From: Rhodococcus sp. SGAir0479
GTDB lineage: Bacteria > Actinomycetota > Actinomycetes > Mycobacteriales > Mycobacteriaceae
Length of the DNA: 64,000 nucleotides
NCBI RefSeq assembly: GCF_005484805.1
Contig: NZ_CP039432.1
Span: 1,116,001 to 1,180,000, forward strand
Reading direction: 5' to 3'
Of this stretch, positions 46,624-55,066 are shown piece after piece. Below the pieces are notes generated by a model, which worked only from the letters and a program-made list of their open reading frames with translations, did not search any database and was not told the origin of the DNA. The translations under genes were made by a program, and so were the position numbers. The number at the start of each line of letters is the position of its first letter. Position 1 is the stretch's first letter.

Positions 46624-47295
46624 TTGATCGAGCGCATTCTGCCCATCGGTGTGAAGTCCGCGGAGCTGTTCGAGGATCCGCCCGGGCTGCAACCGCATCC
46701 GCAGGAGGAGTCGCTGATCGCCAAGGCGGTCGAGAAGCGTCGTCGCGAATTCATCGGCGCCCGTCACTGCGCGCGGCTTGCGATGACCGAACTCGGAATG
46801 GAACCCGGCCCGGTTCTGCGCGGCGACATGGGCTCACCCGTCTGGCCGCGCGGCGTCGTCGGCAGCCTGACGCACTGCGACGGCTACCGCGCGGCGGTAC
46901 TCGGCTATGCGATGCAGGTGCGGTCGGTGGGCATCGACGCCGAGCCGAACGGGCCGCTGCCGGACGGCGTCCTCGACGCCGTCAGCCTCCCGGAGGAGCG
47001 GGCATGGCTGGCGACCGCGGCGGCGGCGCCGGTGCACTGGGATCGACTGCTGTTCTGCGCCAAGGAGGCGACGTACAAGGCGTGGTTCCCGCTGACCGGT
47101 CGCTGGCTCGGCTTCGAGGACGCACACATCACGTTCACCGCCGGAACCGAGACCGCCGACGGGCTCGCGGGCACCTTCCACACGCGGTTGCTCGTCCCCG
47201 GCGACACGAGCGACGGCGGCGCCCCGCTCGCGGGATTCGACGGTCGCTGGCTCGTGTCGGACGGGTTGATCGTGACGGCCATTTCGGTGAGCTGA
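46624..47295 (+). CDS. pptT: 4'-phosphopantetheinyl transferase (Sfp type)
   Basis: 223 residues from TTG 46624 (CAGGGGAGTTGGA upstream). Sfp-type signatures: SLTHCDGYRAA, GIDAEP with Asp105 and Glu107 binding magnesium, and FCAKEATYKAWFP (144-156) with Glu148 and Lys152. It activates acyl carrier, polyketide and nonribosomal peptide carrier proteins by adding phosphopantetheine from CoA, and is essential in mycobacteria. It is paired with pptH, giving an on/off enzyme couple from one transcript. Confidence 0.93.
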   Translation: MIERILPIGVKSAELFEDPPGLQPHPQEESLIAKAVEKRRREFIGARHCARLAMTELGMEPGPVLRGDMGSPVWPRGVVGSLTHCDGYRAAVLGYAMQVRSVGIDAEPNGPLPDGVLDAVSLPEERAWLATAAAAPVHWDRLLFCAKEATYKAWFPLTGRWLGFEDAHITFTAGTETADGLAGTFHTRLLVPGDTSDGGAPLAGFDGRWLVSDGLIVTAISVS

Positions 47296-47345
47296 GCCGG
47301 GAGGCGAATGGGCGATCGGTGCGGAGGCTGGCAGAATCGGACCAC

Positions 47346-48278
47346 GTGCCCAAGTCTGAGAAACCGTCCTCCGGCCTCGTCGGCGCCGGTCTGCTGATCG
47401 TCGACAAGGATCCCGGGATGACCAGCCACGATGTCGTCTCGCGGTGCCGGAAGCTGCTCGACACCCGCAAGGTCGGACACGCCGGCACGCTGGACCCGAT
47501 GGCGACCGGGGTGCTGATCCTCGGTGTCGAGCGCGCCACCAAGCTGCTGGGTCTGCTCGCGCTCACCACCAAGTCGTACAGCGCGACGATTCGGCTGGGG
47601 CAGAGCACGACCTCCGACGACGCGGAGGGGGAGACGCTCGCGGTGGCCGACGCCGCCGCCGTCACCGACGAGCAGATCGCGGCCGAGGTCGCGCGGCTCA
47701 CCGGCGACATCCAGCAGGTCCCTGCCACCGTCAGCGCCATCAAGGTCGACGGCAAACGCGCACACGCGATGGTCCGGGCCGGTGAGGAGGTCACCCTCGC
47801 GGCGCGCCCGGTCACGGTGTCCCGCTTCGACGTCCTCGCGCGGCGCGACGTACCGGCGGGTACCGGCGGCGGCACGTTCGTGGACCTCGACGTCGAGGTG
47901 GACTGCTCGTCGGGCACGTACGTCCGCGCGCTGGCACGCGATCTGGGCGCGGCACTGGGCGTAGGGGGACACCTGACGGCCCTGCGCCGGACCGCGGTGG
48001 GCCCGTTCACGCTCGCGCACGCGCGCACCCTCGGGCAACTCGCCGAGGACCCCGGGGTGAGCCTGGACATCGACCAGGCGGCGCAGACCGCCTTCCCGCA
48101 TCGCCGCATCAGTGCGGCCGAGGCCGAGTCGCTCAGCCAGGGGCGCTGGCTCGAGCCGATCGGCACGCCCGGCGTCTACGCCGCGATCGATCCGGACGGG
48201 CACACGATCGCCCTGGTCCAGGAACGCGGCAAGCGGGCGAGCTCGGTGATGGTCGTGCGGCCGGCGACGCTGCGGTAG
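47346..48278 (+). CDS. truB: tRNA pseudouridine(55) synthase
   Basis: 310 residues from GTG 47346. The catalytic Asp lies in VGHAGTLDPMATGVL; further family segments are KSYSATIRLGQSTTSDDAEG, QVPATVSAIKVDGKRAH and CSSGTYVRALARDLG. It makes pseudouridine 55 in the T-loop of tRNAs and acts as a tRNA chaperone. A -10-like CAGAAT lies eight bases before the GTG, so it may have its own leaderless transcript in addition to readthrough from pptT. It converges on a short minus-strand gene with only three bases between stops. Confidence 0.95.
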   Translation: MPKSEKPSSGLVGAGLLIVDKDPGMTSHDVVSRCRKLLDTRKVGHAGTLDPMATGVLILGVERATKLLGLLALTTKSYSATIRLGQSTTSDDAEGETLAVADAAAVTDEQIAAEVARLTGDIQQVPATVSAIKVDGKRAHAMVRAGEEVTLAARPVTVSRFDVLARRDVPAGTGGGTFVDLDVEVDCSSGTYVRALARDLGAALGVGGHLTALRRTAVGPFTLAHARTLGQLAEDPGVSLDIDQAAQTAFPHRRISAAEAESLSQGRWLEPIGTPGVYAAIDPDGHTIALVQERGKRASSVMVVRPATLR

Positions 48279-48281
48279 GAA

Positions 48282-48692
48282 CTAGCTGCCGGGCACCCAG
48301 TCGGGGTAGACGAAGTGCCCGGGCCCCCCGCCCGGCAGCGACGCTCCCAGCGAGCCGGGAAAATCGAGCGGCAACTGCACCAGCTTGTGGGGGTTGCCCT
48401 GCTGATCGGCCTGCCAGCAGTCCAGCAGTACGCCGTGGAATCCGGTGCACACGATTCGGGTGCTCGTTCCGAACGGCGAGGTGAGCCGGTTCGCGCTCAC
48501 GAACGGGTTCCAGTAGTCGAGGTCGGTGGGGGTAAGGAACCCGTCGTAGTCGAACGGCCCGATCGCACTCGGTTCTTCCGGCGGCGTCGGCCATTCGTCG
48601 GCGGCGGCCACTCCACCACCGGCCACGGCAACGGTTGCGGCGGCGCATGCCGCGGCGGCGAACCCCGCGATGCGTCGTACGGCTGTACCCAT
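48282..48692 (-). CDS. Small secreted protein of unknown function
   Basis: 136 residues. A basic N-terminus (GTAVRRIAG) and an Ala-rich hydrophobic core end in GVAAADEW, a classical signal peptide with cleavage after AAA likely. The mature part of about 105 residues has two cysteines (IVCTGFHG and LLDCWQAD), probably a disulfide, and many Pro and aromatic residues. It resembles hypothetical secreted proteins of Rhodococcus and Nocardia; I cannot assign a role. Confidence 0.65.
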   Translation of the reverse strand: MGTAVRRIAGFAAAACAAATVAVAGGGVAAADEWPTPPEEPSAIGPFDYDGFLTPTDLDYWNPFVSANRLTSPFGTSTRIVCTGFHGVLLDCWQADQQGNPHKLVQLPLDFPGSLGASLPGGGPGHFVYPDWVPGS

Positions 48693-48733
48693 GGCCTACC
48701 TCGATTCGTCGGTATGTCCGGTGCGCACCGAGC

Positions 48734-49450
48734 CTAGACGAGCCAGATCGCTTGCGCCGCAGGGTTGCCGAGATCGATCGCGGCGGCCGCCGGATCGGTG
48801 CCGAGACGGATCGAGACGGTGCCGGCGAAGTCGCGTCGTTCGACGACGGTGATCTCGGTGTCGAGCGCGATCCCCACCGAGTCGAAGTAGCGGAGCATCG
48901 CCGGATCGGCGTCGGAGATGCGGGCGACCCGGCCAGCGTCGCCGTCCTGGAAGTCGCTGAGCTGGCGCGCCGGCGGCGTCGGGATCGAACCGTCGGCCGC
49001 GGGGATGGGATCGCCGTGCGGATCGCGCTCCGGGAAACCCAGCTTGGCGTCCATCCGTTCGATCATCCGGTCGGACACGGCGTGTTCGAGCACCTCCGCC
49101 TCGTCGTGGACCTCGTCCCAGCCGTAGCCCAGTTCGTTCACCAGGAACGTCTCGATCAACCGGTGCCGGCGCACCATCGACACCGCGGCCGATCGGCCGG
49201 CGTCGGTGAGCGCGATGGATCCGTACCGGGCGTGATCGACCAGGCCCTGGTCGGACAGCTTGCGAATCGCCTCGGAGACCGTGGAGGCCGACACCCCGAT
49301 GCGCTCGGACAACAGCTTGGTGGAGACCCGCTCGCCCGACCACTCCTGGACGGTCCAGATGACCTTGAGGTAGTCCTGCGCCACCGACGACAGGGTTTCC
49401 GGGTGGAGTACCTCGCTCGGGGGGTTCACGTCCGACTTCTGAGTGGCCAC
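48734..49450 (-). CDS. DtxR/SirR-family metal-dependent regulator
   Basis: 238 residues from GTG 49450. The N-terminal winged helix (AQDYLKVIWTVQEWSGERVSTKLLSERIGVSASTVSEAIRKL) is followed by the metal-binding dimer domain with VRRHRLIETFLVNELGYGWDEVHDEAEVLEHAVS, and a C-terminal FeoA/SH3-like domain. It should bind Fe(II) or Mn(II) and repress metal uptake; in mycobacteria a sirR gene is in the same place. A -10 TAAGCT is seven bases upstream of the GTG, favouring this start; TTG 49468 lies too far up. It is divergent from ribF. Confidence 0.88.
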   Translation of the reverse strand: MATQKSDVNPPSEVLHPETLSSVAQDYLKVIWTVQEWSGERVSTKLLSERIGVSASTVSEAIRKLSDQGLVDHARYGSIALTDAGRSAAVSMVRRHRLIETFLVNELGYGWDEVHDEAEVLEHAVSDRMIERMDAKLGFPERDPHGDPIPAADGSIPTPPARQLSDFQDGDAGRVARISDADPAMLRYFDSVGIALDTEITVVERRDFAGTVSIRLGTDPAAAAIDLGNPAAQAIWLV

Positions 49451-49457
49451 GGTTACG

Positions 49458-49463
49458 AGCTTA
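49458..49463 (-). promoter_or_regulatory. -10 element TAAGCT of the DtxR-family gene
   Basis: On the minus strand TAAGCT precedes the GTG at 49450 by seven bases, and no ribosome-binding site is present, pointing to a leaderless mRNA. Confidence 0.5.
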
Positions 49464-49567
49464 GGCAACAGTCACTCGCGACACACATCTGCTCCCACAG
49501 CCGTGGGACGGGACCCTCGCCCCGTGCCGTGCCAGTCCCGGGCGTGACCATTCTCCGCGTCGGCCGT

Positions 49568-49573
49568 TAGGCT
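49568..49573 (+). promoter_or_regulatory. -10 element TAGGCT for leaderless ribF
   Basis: TAGGCT ends seven bases before GTG 49581. The same hexamer and nearly the same distance occur before proS. Confidence 0.5.
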
Positions 49574-49580
49574 TCCATCC

Positions 49581-50564
49581 GTGCAGAGATGGCGAGGTCT
49601 GGACGATGTGCCGGCGGACTGGGGGCGTTGTGTCCTGACGATCGGCGTTTTCGACGGCGTGCATCGGGGGCACGCGCAGCTGATTTCGCGGGCGGTCGAT
49701 GCCGCCCGCGCGCGCGGGATTCCCTGCGTCCTCATGACATTCGATCCGCATCCGGCGGAGGTGGTCCGTCCGGGCAGTCACCCGGCGCAGCTGACGACGT
49801 TGCCGCGGCGCGCCGAGCTGGCCGAGGAACTGGGTGTGGACGTCTTCTGTGTCATGCCGTTCACGAGCGAGTTCATGAAGCTCTCGCCGGAGCGCTACGT
49901 CCACGAGATCCTCGTCGAGCGACTCCACGTGGCCGAGGTCGTGGTCGGGGAGAACTTCACGTTCGGACGCAAGGCCGCCGGCAACGTCGACCTGCTGCGG
50001 GAGACGGGCGCCCGGTTCGGGTTCGCCGTCGACGGCGTCAATCTGCTGGCCGAGCACGCGGTGACGTTCTCGTCGACGTACATCCGCTCCTGCGTCGACG
50101 CCGGTGACGTCGCGGCCGCGACCGAGGCGCTGGGGCGGCCCCACCGCGTCGAGGGCGTCGTCGTCCACGGCGACGGGCGCGGTCGGGGTCTCGGCTTCCC
50201 GACGGCGAACATCTCGACGCCGATCTACTCGGCGATTCCCGCGGACGGCGTGTACGCCGCCTGGTTCACCGTGCTCGGCCCGGGCCCGGTGGAGGGTTCG
50301 GTGGAGCCGGGACGGCGCTACAAGGCGGCGGTGTCGGTGGGCACGAACCCCACGTTCTCGGGCCGGACCCGCACCGTCGAGGCCTACGTCCTCGACAAGG
50401 AGGCGGACCTGTACGGCCAGCACGTCGCGGTCGACTTCGTCGAACGCGTCCGCGGAATGGAGAAGTTCGAGTCGGTGGAGGCGCTCATCGACGAGATGGG
50501 ACGCGACGCCGAGAAGGCCCGCAAGATACTCGCCGAGGCGGCCGCGGACCGGCCGGAGAACTGA
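49581..50564 (+). CDS. ribF: Bifunctional riboflavin kinase / FAD synthetase
   Basis: 327 residues. The N-terminal nucleotidyltransferase has GVFDGVHRGH (HxGH-like), FDPHPAEVV and the segment EHAVTFSSTYIRSCV. The C-terminal riboflavin-kinase barrel shows GRGRGLGFPTANI, DGVYAAW and SVGTNPTFSG. It converts riboflavin to FMN and FAD; these flavins feed complex I and the flavoenzymes nearby. The start GTG 49581 is probably leaderless. Confidence 0.95.
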   Translation: MQRWRGLDDVPADWGRCVLTIGVFDGVHRGHAQLISRAVDAARARGIPCVLMTFDPHPAEVVRPGSHPAQLTTLPRRAELAEELGVDVFCVMPFTSEFMKLSPERYVHEILVERLHVAEVVVGENFTFGRKAAGNVDLLRETGARFGFAVDGVNLLAEHAVTFSSTYIRSCVDAGDVAAATEALGRPHRVEGVVVHGDGRGRGLGFPTANISTPIYSAIPADGVYAAWFTVLGPGPVEGSVEPGRRYKAAVSVGTNPTFSGRTRTVEAYVLDKEADLYGQHVAVDFVERVRGMEKFESVEALIDEMGRDAEKARKILAEAAADRPEN

Positions 50565-50604
50565 CCCGTCACCGACCCCGGGCCGGGGACGGCCGGACAC
50601 CTGG

Positions 50605-50610
50605 TAAGGT
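50605..50610 (+). promoter_or_regulatory. Extended -10 (TGGTAAGGT) of rpsO
   Basis: TAAGGT with an upstream TG gives a start near 50617, about 104 bases before rpsO. The -35 region is not recognisable. Confidence 0.45.
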
Positions 50611-50616
50611 TTCGTT

Positions 50617-50720
50617 CTGGTGTGTGCTGCGGTTCGCGGCGGCCGCACCCGTCGGGGGCCGGTGTGAGCCGGGTCTTCCGATTTCCATGTACGCGGACGT
50701 CAGTTACAGGAGTGCACCAA
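50617..50720 (+). promoter_or_regulatory. rpsO mRNA leader, possible S15 autoregulatory structure
   Basis: The leader can form TGCGG/CCGCA and CCGG-TGTGAG-CCGG stems before AGGAGTGCACCAA. S15 represses its own mRNA through diverse leader structures in several bacterial groups, so an autoregulatory site is expected, but the fold here was judged by eye only. Confidence 0.35.
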
Positions 50721-50990
50721 GTGGCATTGACCACCGAGCAGAAGAAGCAGATCCTCGGCGAGTACGGACTGCACGAGACCGACACCGGTTCGCCGGAGGC
50801 GCAGGTGGCGATGCTCACCAAGCGCATCGTCGATCTCACCGAGCACCTCAAGAAGCACAAGCACGACCACCACTCCCGCCGCGGCCTGCTGCTGCTGGTC
50901 GGACGCCGTCGTCGTCTGCTGAAGTACGTGCAGAAGGTCGACATCGCGCGCTACCGTTCGCTGATCGAGCGTCTCGGCCTGCGCCGATAA
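50721..50990 (+). CDS. rpsO: 30S ribosomal protein S15
   Basis: 89 residues, the exact family length. The four-helix protein binds the 16S rRNA central domain. Signatures are [19 protein letters not shown] and [24 protein letters not shown] 50721 follows CAGGAGTG. The rpsO-pnp order is widely conserved. Confidence 0.98.
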   Translation: MALTTEQKKQILGEYGLHETDTGSPEAQVAMLTKRIVDLTEHLKKHKHDHHSRRGLLLLVGRRRRLLKYVQKVDIARYRSLIERLGLRR

Positions 50991-51000
50991 GACGCGCTCA

Positions 51001-51018
51001 CGGCGAGTCGCCTCGCCG
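51001..51018 (+). terminator. Hairpin 1 after rpsO
   Basis: CGGCGAG (51001-51007) pairs with CTCGCCG (51012-51018) around TCGC, ten bases after the rpsO stop. It could terminate transcription or stabilise the 3' end. Confidence 0.5.
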
Positions 51019-51022
51019 ACCT

Positions 51023-51074
51023 CACCGATAGCCAGCGAGGCACTGTTTAGACTGAGCCTCGTTGGCTATCGGTG
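51023..51074 (+). terminator. Long 19-pair hairpin between rpsO and pnp
   Basis: CACCGATAGCCA (51023-51034) pairs fully with TGGCTATCGGTG (51063-51074). Then one G-T wobble and CGAGGC/GCCTCG extend the stem to 19 pairs with a 14-base loop. TTTGC follows. It may be the rpsO terminator or a double-strand-specific RNase cleavage site controlling pnp. Confidence 0.75.
51048..51053 (+). promoter_or_regulatory. -10-like TAGACT in the loop of the rpsO-pnp hairpin
   Basis: TAGACT lies in the unpaired loop, with a predicted start near 51060 inside the descending arm. If used, pnp would have a promoter whose transcripts lack the full hairpin. Confidence 0.35.
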
Positions 51075-51272
51075 TTTGCATCACCGGGGTGAGCACCACA
51101 GCCACCCGGCCCCGTAGCCGTGGCGTCGGTCTTCGGTAGTGGCCCTCCGGACGAGTTCCGGCTGGCTTCGATCGACGACCGCCTCCGCGCTGCCCGGGGT
51201 GAACAGCCGCGACCGCGACGGGCAAACGCCTGTGCGGAGCGGCAAAAGACGAGAGGGAAGAGAAGAGAAGCA

Positions 51273-53537
51273 ATGACAGACAATTCCGCAGTAGAGGTCG
51301 AAGAGGGCGTGTTCGAGTCCACCGCCGTCATCGACAACGGGAGCTACGGCACCCGCACCATTCGTTTCGAGACCGGTCGCCTCGCGCAGCAGGCCGCCGG
51401 CGCCGTCGTCGCCTACCTGGACGACGAGACCATGCTGCTGTCGGCCACCTCGGCCAGCAAGCAGCCCAAGGAGCACTTCGACTTCTTCCCGCTGACGGTG
51501 GACGTCGAGGAGCGCATGTACGCCGCGGGCCGCATCCCCGGCTCGTTCTTCCGTCGTGAGGGTCGCCCCTCCACCGACGCGATCCTGACCTGCCGTCTAA
51601 TCGACCGGCCGCTGCGCCCGTCGTTCGTCGACGGCCTCCGCAACGAGATCCAGGTCGTCGTCACGATCCTGAGCCTCGATCCCAAGGATCTGTACGACGT
51701 CGTCGCGATCAACGCGGCGTCCGCGTCCACGCAGATCGCCGGTCTGCCGTTCTCCGGCCCCGTCGGTGGCGTGCGTGTCGCGCTGATCACCTCGGAGGAG
51801 AACAAGAAGGGCCAGTGGGTCGCGTTCCCGACCGTCGAGCAGCTCGAGGGCGCCGTGTTCGACATGGTCGTCGCGGGCCGGGTCGTCGAGTCCGGTGACG
51901 TCGCCATCATGATGGTCGAGGCCGAGGCCACCGAGAACGTCATCAACCTGATCGACGGTGGCGCGCAGGCGCCCACCGAGGCGATCGTGGCCGAGGGCCT
52001 CGAGGCCGCCAAGCCGTTCATCGCGAGCCTGTGCGCCGCGCAGCAGGCGCTGGCCGAGAAGGCCGCCAAGCCCACCGGCGAGTACCCGCTGTTCCCGGCC
52101 TACCAGGACGACGTGTACGCCGCGGTCGAGGCTGCCGCCACCGAGAAGCTGTCGGCGGCGCTGTCCATCGCCGGCAAGCAGGAGCGCGACGACAAGACCG
52201 ACGAGGTCAAGGTCGAGGTTCTCGAGCAGGTCGCCCCCCAGTTCGAGGGTCGCGAGAAGGAGATCGGCGCAGCGTTCCGCTCGCTGACCAAGAAGCTTGT
52301 GCGCCAGCGCATCCTGCGCGACCAGTTCCGCATCGACGGCCGTGGCATCACCGACATCCGGTCGCTGTCGGCCGAGGTCGCCGTGATCCCGCGGGCGCAC
52401 GGCTCCGCGCTGTTCGAGCGTGGCGAGACCCAGATCATGGGCGTCACCACCCTCGACATGGTCAAGATGGCGCAGCAGATCGACTCGCTGGGCCCCGAGA
52501 CCAGCAAGCGCTACATGCACCACTACAACTTCCCGCCGTACTCCACCGGTGAGACGGGCCGCGTCGGTTCGCCGAAGCGTCGCGAGATCGGCCACGGCGC
52601 CCTCGCCGAGCGTGCCCTGGTGCCGGTGCTCCCCAGCCAGGAGGAGTTCCCGTACGCGATCCGTCAGGTCTCGGAGGCGCTCAGCTCCAACGGTTCCACC
52701 TCGATGGGCTCGGTCTGTGCCTCGACCCTGTCGCTGCTGAACGCCGGTGTGCCGCTCAAGGCTCCGGTCGCCGGCATCGCGATGGGCCTCGTCTCCGACG
52801 AGGTCGACGGTGAGACCCGCTACGTGGCGCTCACCGACATCCTCGGTGCCGAGGACGCCTTCGGTGACATGGACTTCAAGGTCGCCGGTACCGCGAACTT
52901 CGTGACGGCTCTGCAGCTGGACACCAAGCTCGACGGCATCCCGTCGCAGGTCCTGGCCGGCGCGCTGAGCCAGGCCCACGATGCCCGCACCACGATCCTC
53001 GAGGTCATGGCCGAGGCGATCGACGCCCCGGACGAGATGAGCCCGTACGCGCCGCGCATCACGACCATCAAGGTGCCCGTGGACAAGATCGGTGAGGTCA
53101 TCGGCCCCAAGGGCAAGATGATCAACTCGATCACCGAGGAGACCGGCGCCAACATCTCCATCGAGGACGACGGCACGGTCTACGTCGGTGCCGCGGACGG
53201 ACCGTCCGCGCAGGCTGCGATCGACAAGATCAACGCCATCGCCAACCCGCAGCTGCCCAAGGTGGGCGAGCGCTTCCTCGGCACGGTCGTCAAGACCACC
53301 GCCTTCGGTGCGTTCGTCTCGCTGCTCCCGGGCCGCGACGGTCTGGTGCACATCTCGAAGCTGGGCAACGGCAAGCGCATCGCGAAGGTCGAGGACGTCG
53401 TGAACGTCGGCTCCAAGCTTCGCGTCGAGATCGCCGACATCGACAACCGCGGCAAGATCTCGCTGATCCCGGTCGACGACGACAACGCTGCCGCGGCGGC
53501 CGAGTCCGCCGAGACGGGCTCGGAGTCCGCCGAGTAG
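51273..53537 (+). CDS. pnp: Polyribonucleotide nucleotidyltransferase (PNPase)
   Basis: 754 residues from ATG 51273 (AGAGAAGAGAAG upstream). Two RNase PH domains are separated by a helical domain; [25 protein letters not shown] marks the first, and [32 protein letters not shown] plus [29 protein letters not shown] the second. KH (about 600-660) and S1 (about 670-740) domains follow. It degrades mRNA by phosphorolysis and can add tails. Upstream in-frame codons to 51120 are leader, not protein. Confidence 0.97.
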   Translation: MTDNSAVEVEEGVFESTAVIDNGSYGTRTIRFETGRLAQQAAGAVVAYLDDETMLLSATSASKQPKEHFDFFPLTVDVEERMYAAGRIPGSFFRREGRPSTDAILTCRLIDRPLRPSFVDGLRNEIQVVVTILSLDPKDLYDVVAINAASASTQIAGLPFSGPVGGVRVALITSEENKKGQWVAFPTVEQLEGAVFDMVVAGRVVESGDVAIMMVEAEATENVINLIDGGAQAPTEAIVAEGLEAAKPFIASLCAAQQALAEKAAKPTGEYPLFPAYQDDVYAAVEAAATEKLSAALSIAGKQERDDKTDEVKVEVLEQVAPQFEGREKEIGAAFRSLTKKLVRQRILRDQFRIDGRGITDIRSLSAEVAVIPRAHGSALFERGETQIMGVTTLDMVKMAQQIDSLGPETSKRYMHHYNFPPYSTGETGRVGSPKRREIGHGALAERALVPVLPSQEEFPYAIRQVSEALSSNGSTSMGSVCASTLSLLNAGVPLKAPVAGIAMGLVSDEVDGETRYVALTDILGAEDAFGDMDFKVAGTANFVTALQLDTKLDGIPSQVLAGALSQAHDARTTILEVMAEAIDAPDEMSPYAPRITTIKVPVDKIGEVIGPKGKMINSITEETGANISIEDDGTVYVGAADGPSAQAAIDKINAIANPQLPKVGERFLGTVVKTTAFGAFVSLLPGRDGLVHISKLGNGKRIAKVEDVVNVGSKLRVEIADIDNRGKISLIPVDDDNAAAAAESAETGSESAE

Positions 53538-53557
53538 TCACCGCGTGACACTGTCTG

Positions 53558-53594
53558 CCCCGGCCCCGCACGGTTCGTCCGTGCGGGGCCGGGG
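53558..53594 (+). terminator. 16-pair perfect hairpin terminator after pnp
   Basis: Bases 53558-53573 pair completely with 53579-53594 around a five-base loop, 20 bases past the stop. It has no T-tract, but this is the strongest single stem in the window. Confidence 0.75.
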
Positions 53595-53642
53595 TCGTGT
53601 CGCCGGTGTATCGTGGATCGACGTTCACCACCCTCCGGGATC

Positions 53643-53676
53643 TGTCCGGATCGATGTTCCGGACCGTGTCCGGACA
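53643..53676. promoter_or_regulatory. Triple TCCGGA palindrome element before pepR
   Basis: TCCGGA occurs at 53645-53650, 53658-53663 and 53669-53674, at 13- and 11-base steps. The outer copies extend to TGTCCGGA/TCCGGACA, an eight-base inverted repeat. It lies 22 bases before the pepR start and could be a protein-binding site or a leader hairpin. Confidence 0.5.
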
Positions 53677-53697
53677 AAAGGAAATACGAAGCGCCAC

Positions 53698-55038
53698 ATG
53701 GCTCATTCCCTTCGCGAGAAGCCCCAACGAGGCTCCGCTCTCGATACCCGCCCTCGCACCGGCGTGCAGCGTACGACGCTTCCCGGCGGCCTCCGGGTGG
53801 TCACCGAACACGTTCCCGGCGTCCGGTCCGCCTCGGTGGGCGTCTGGGTCGGCGTGGGCTCCCGCGACGAGCAGCCGTCCGTGGCCGGCGCCGCGCACTT
53901 CCTCGAGCACCTGCTGTTCAAGTCCACCCCCACCCGGTCGGCACTGGACATCGCGCAGATGATGGACGGGGTCGGCGGCGAACTCAACGCGTTCACCTCG
54001 AAGGAGCACACGTGCTTCTACGCGCACGTGCTCGACGACGACCTGCCCCTCGCGGTCGACCTCGTCAGCGACGTCGTGCTCCGCGGGCGCTGCCGGTCGG
54101 TCGACGTCGATGTCGAACGCCAGGTGGTGCTCGAAGAGATCGCGATGCGCGACGACGATCCCGAGGACCTGCTCGGTGACGCGTTCCTGACCGCGCTGTT
54201 CGGCGACCATCCGGTGGGCCGTCCGGTGATCGGAAGCATCGAGTCCATCGAGTCGATGACCCGCACCCAGCTGCACTCCTTCCACACGCGGCGCTACACC
54301 CCCGATCGCATGGTGGTCGCGGTCGCCGGAAACGTCGAGCACGACCACACCGTGGAGCTGGTGCGCCGGGCGTTCGCGGGACACCTGCACCGCGACCTCG
54401 AGCCCGCGCCGCGGCGCGAAGGCGCGATCCGAATGCGGACGGCGCCGACGCTGAGCCTGACCAAGCGCGACGGCGAGCAGGTCCACCTGGCGCTCGGCGT
54501 GCGCGCGTTCGGGCGGCACGAGGGACACCGGTGGCCGTTGTCGGTCCTCAACGCCGCCGTGGGCGGCGGTCTGAGCTCGCGCCTGTTCCAGGAGATCCGG
54601 GAGGAGCGCGGGTTGGCGTACTCGGTCTACTCCGGTGTCGACACCTTCGCCGACACGGGTGCGTTCTCGGTGTACGCGGGATGCCAGCCGGAAAATCTCG
54701 GCGAGGTCGCGACGCTCATCCGGGAGGTGCTCGCCAACGTGGCCACCGACGGCATCACCGACGCCGAGTGTGCCCGGGCCAAGGGATCGCTGCGCGGCTC
54801 TCTCGTGCTGGGCCTCGAGGATTCCGGCTCGCGGATGAACCGGATCGGGCGCAGCGAGCTCAATTACGGCAACCACCAGTCCATTTCGGAGACCCTGGCC
54901 CGCATCGACGAGGTCACCACCGACGAGGTCCGCGAGGTGGCGCGCGTGCTGCTGCAGCGGCCGTTCGCGGCGGCCGTGGTGGGGCCGTACCGGCGCAAGC
55001 GGGATCTGCCCGCGTCGGTGCGGGGGATCGTGGCCTAG
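53698..55038 (+). CDS. pepR: M16-family zinc peptidase PepR
   Basis: 446 residues from ATG 53698 with AAAAGGAAA upstream. The inverted zinc motif HFLEH (His67, Glu70, His71) is present, with the distal Glu in RQVVLEEIAMRDDDP. VLNAAVGGGLSSRLFQEIREERGLAY is the second family signature. It is an insulysin/processing-peptidase-like cytosolic enzyme; substrates are unknown. The order pnp-pepR is as in mycobacteria. A translation extending to 53545 would cross the pnp terminator, so it is not used. Confidence 0.92.
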   Translation: MAHSLREKPQRGSALDTRPRTGVQRTTLPGGLRVVTEHVPGVRSASVGVWVGVGSRDEQPSVAGAAHFLEHLLFKSTPTRSALDIAQMMDGVGGELNAFTSKEHTCFYAHVLDDDLPLAVDLVSDVVLRGRCRSVDVDVERQVVLEEIAMRDDDPEDLLGDAFLTALFGDHPVGRPVIGSIESIESMTRTQLHSFHTRRYTPDRMVVAVAGNVEHDHTVELVRRAFAGHLHRDLEPAPRREGAIRMRTAPTLSLTKRDGEQVHLALGVRAFGRHEGHRWPLSVLNAAVGGGLSSRLFQEIREERGLAYSVYSGVDTFADTGAFSVYAGCQPENLGEVATLIREVLANVATDGITDAECARAKGSLRGSLVLGLEDSGSRMNRIGRSELNYGNHQSISETLARIDEVTTDEVREVARVLLQRPFAAAVVGPYRRKRDLPASVRGIVA

Positions 55039-55066
55039 CCCGACGCCGCGTGCCGGCAGCGCGCGT

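Noticed and set aside
53545-53697. Upstream start of pepR within the pnp terminator
   Set aside because: Translation would run through the 16-pair hairpin and TCCGGA element. The M16 family begins near ATG 53698, which has a ribosome-binding site.
55035-55066. Full-length 874-residue reading of the arylsulfatase frame as an intact protein
   Set aside because: After residue ~560 the frame turns into an Arg-rich nonsense composition, while the neighbouring frame carries the expected sulfatase C-terminus. A frameshift is the better explanation.
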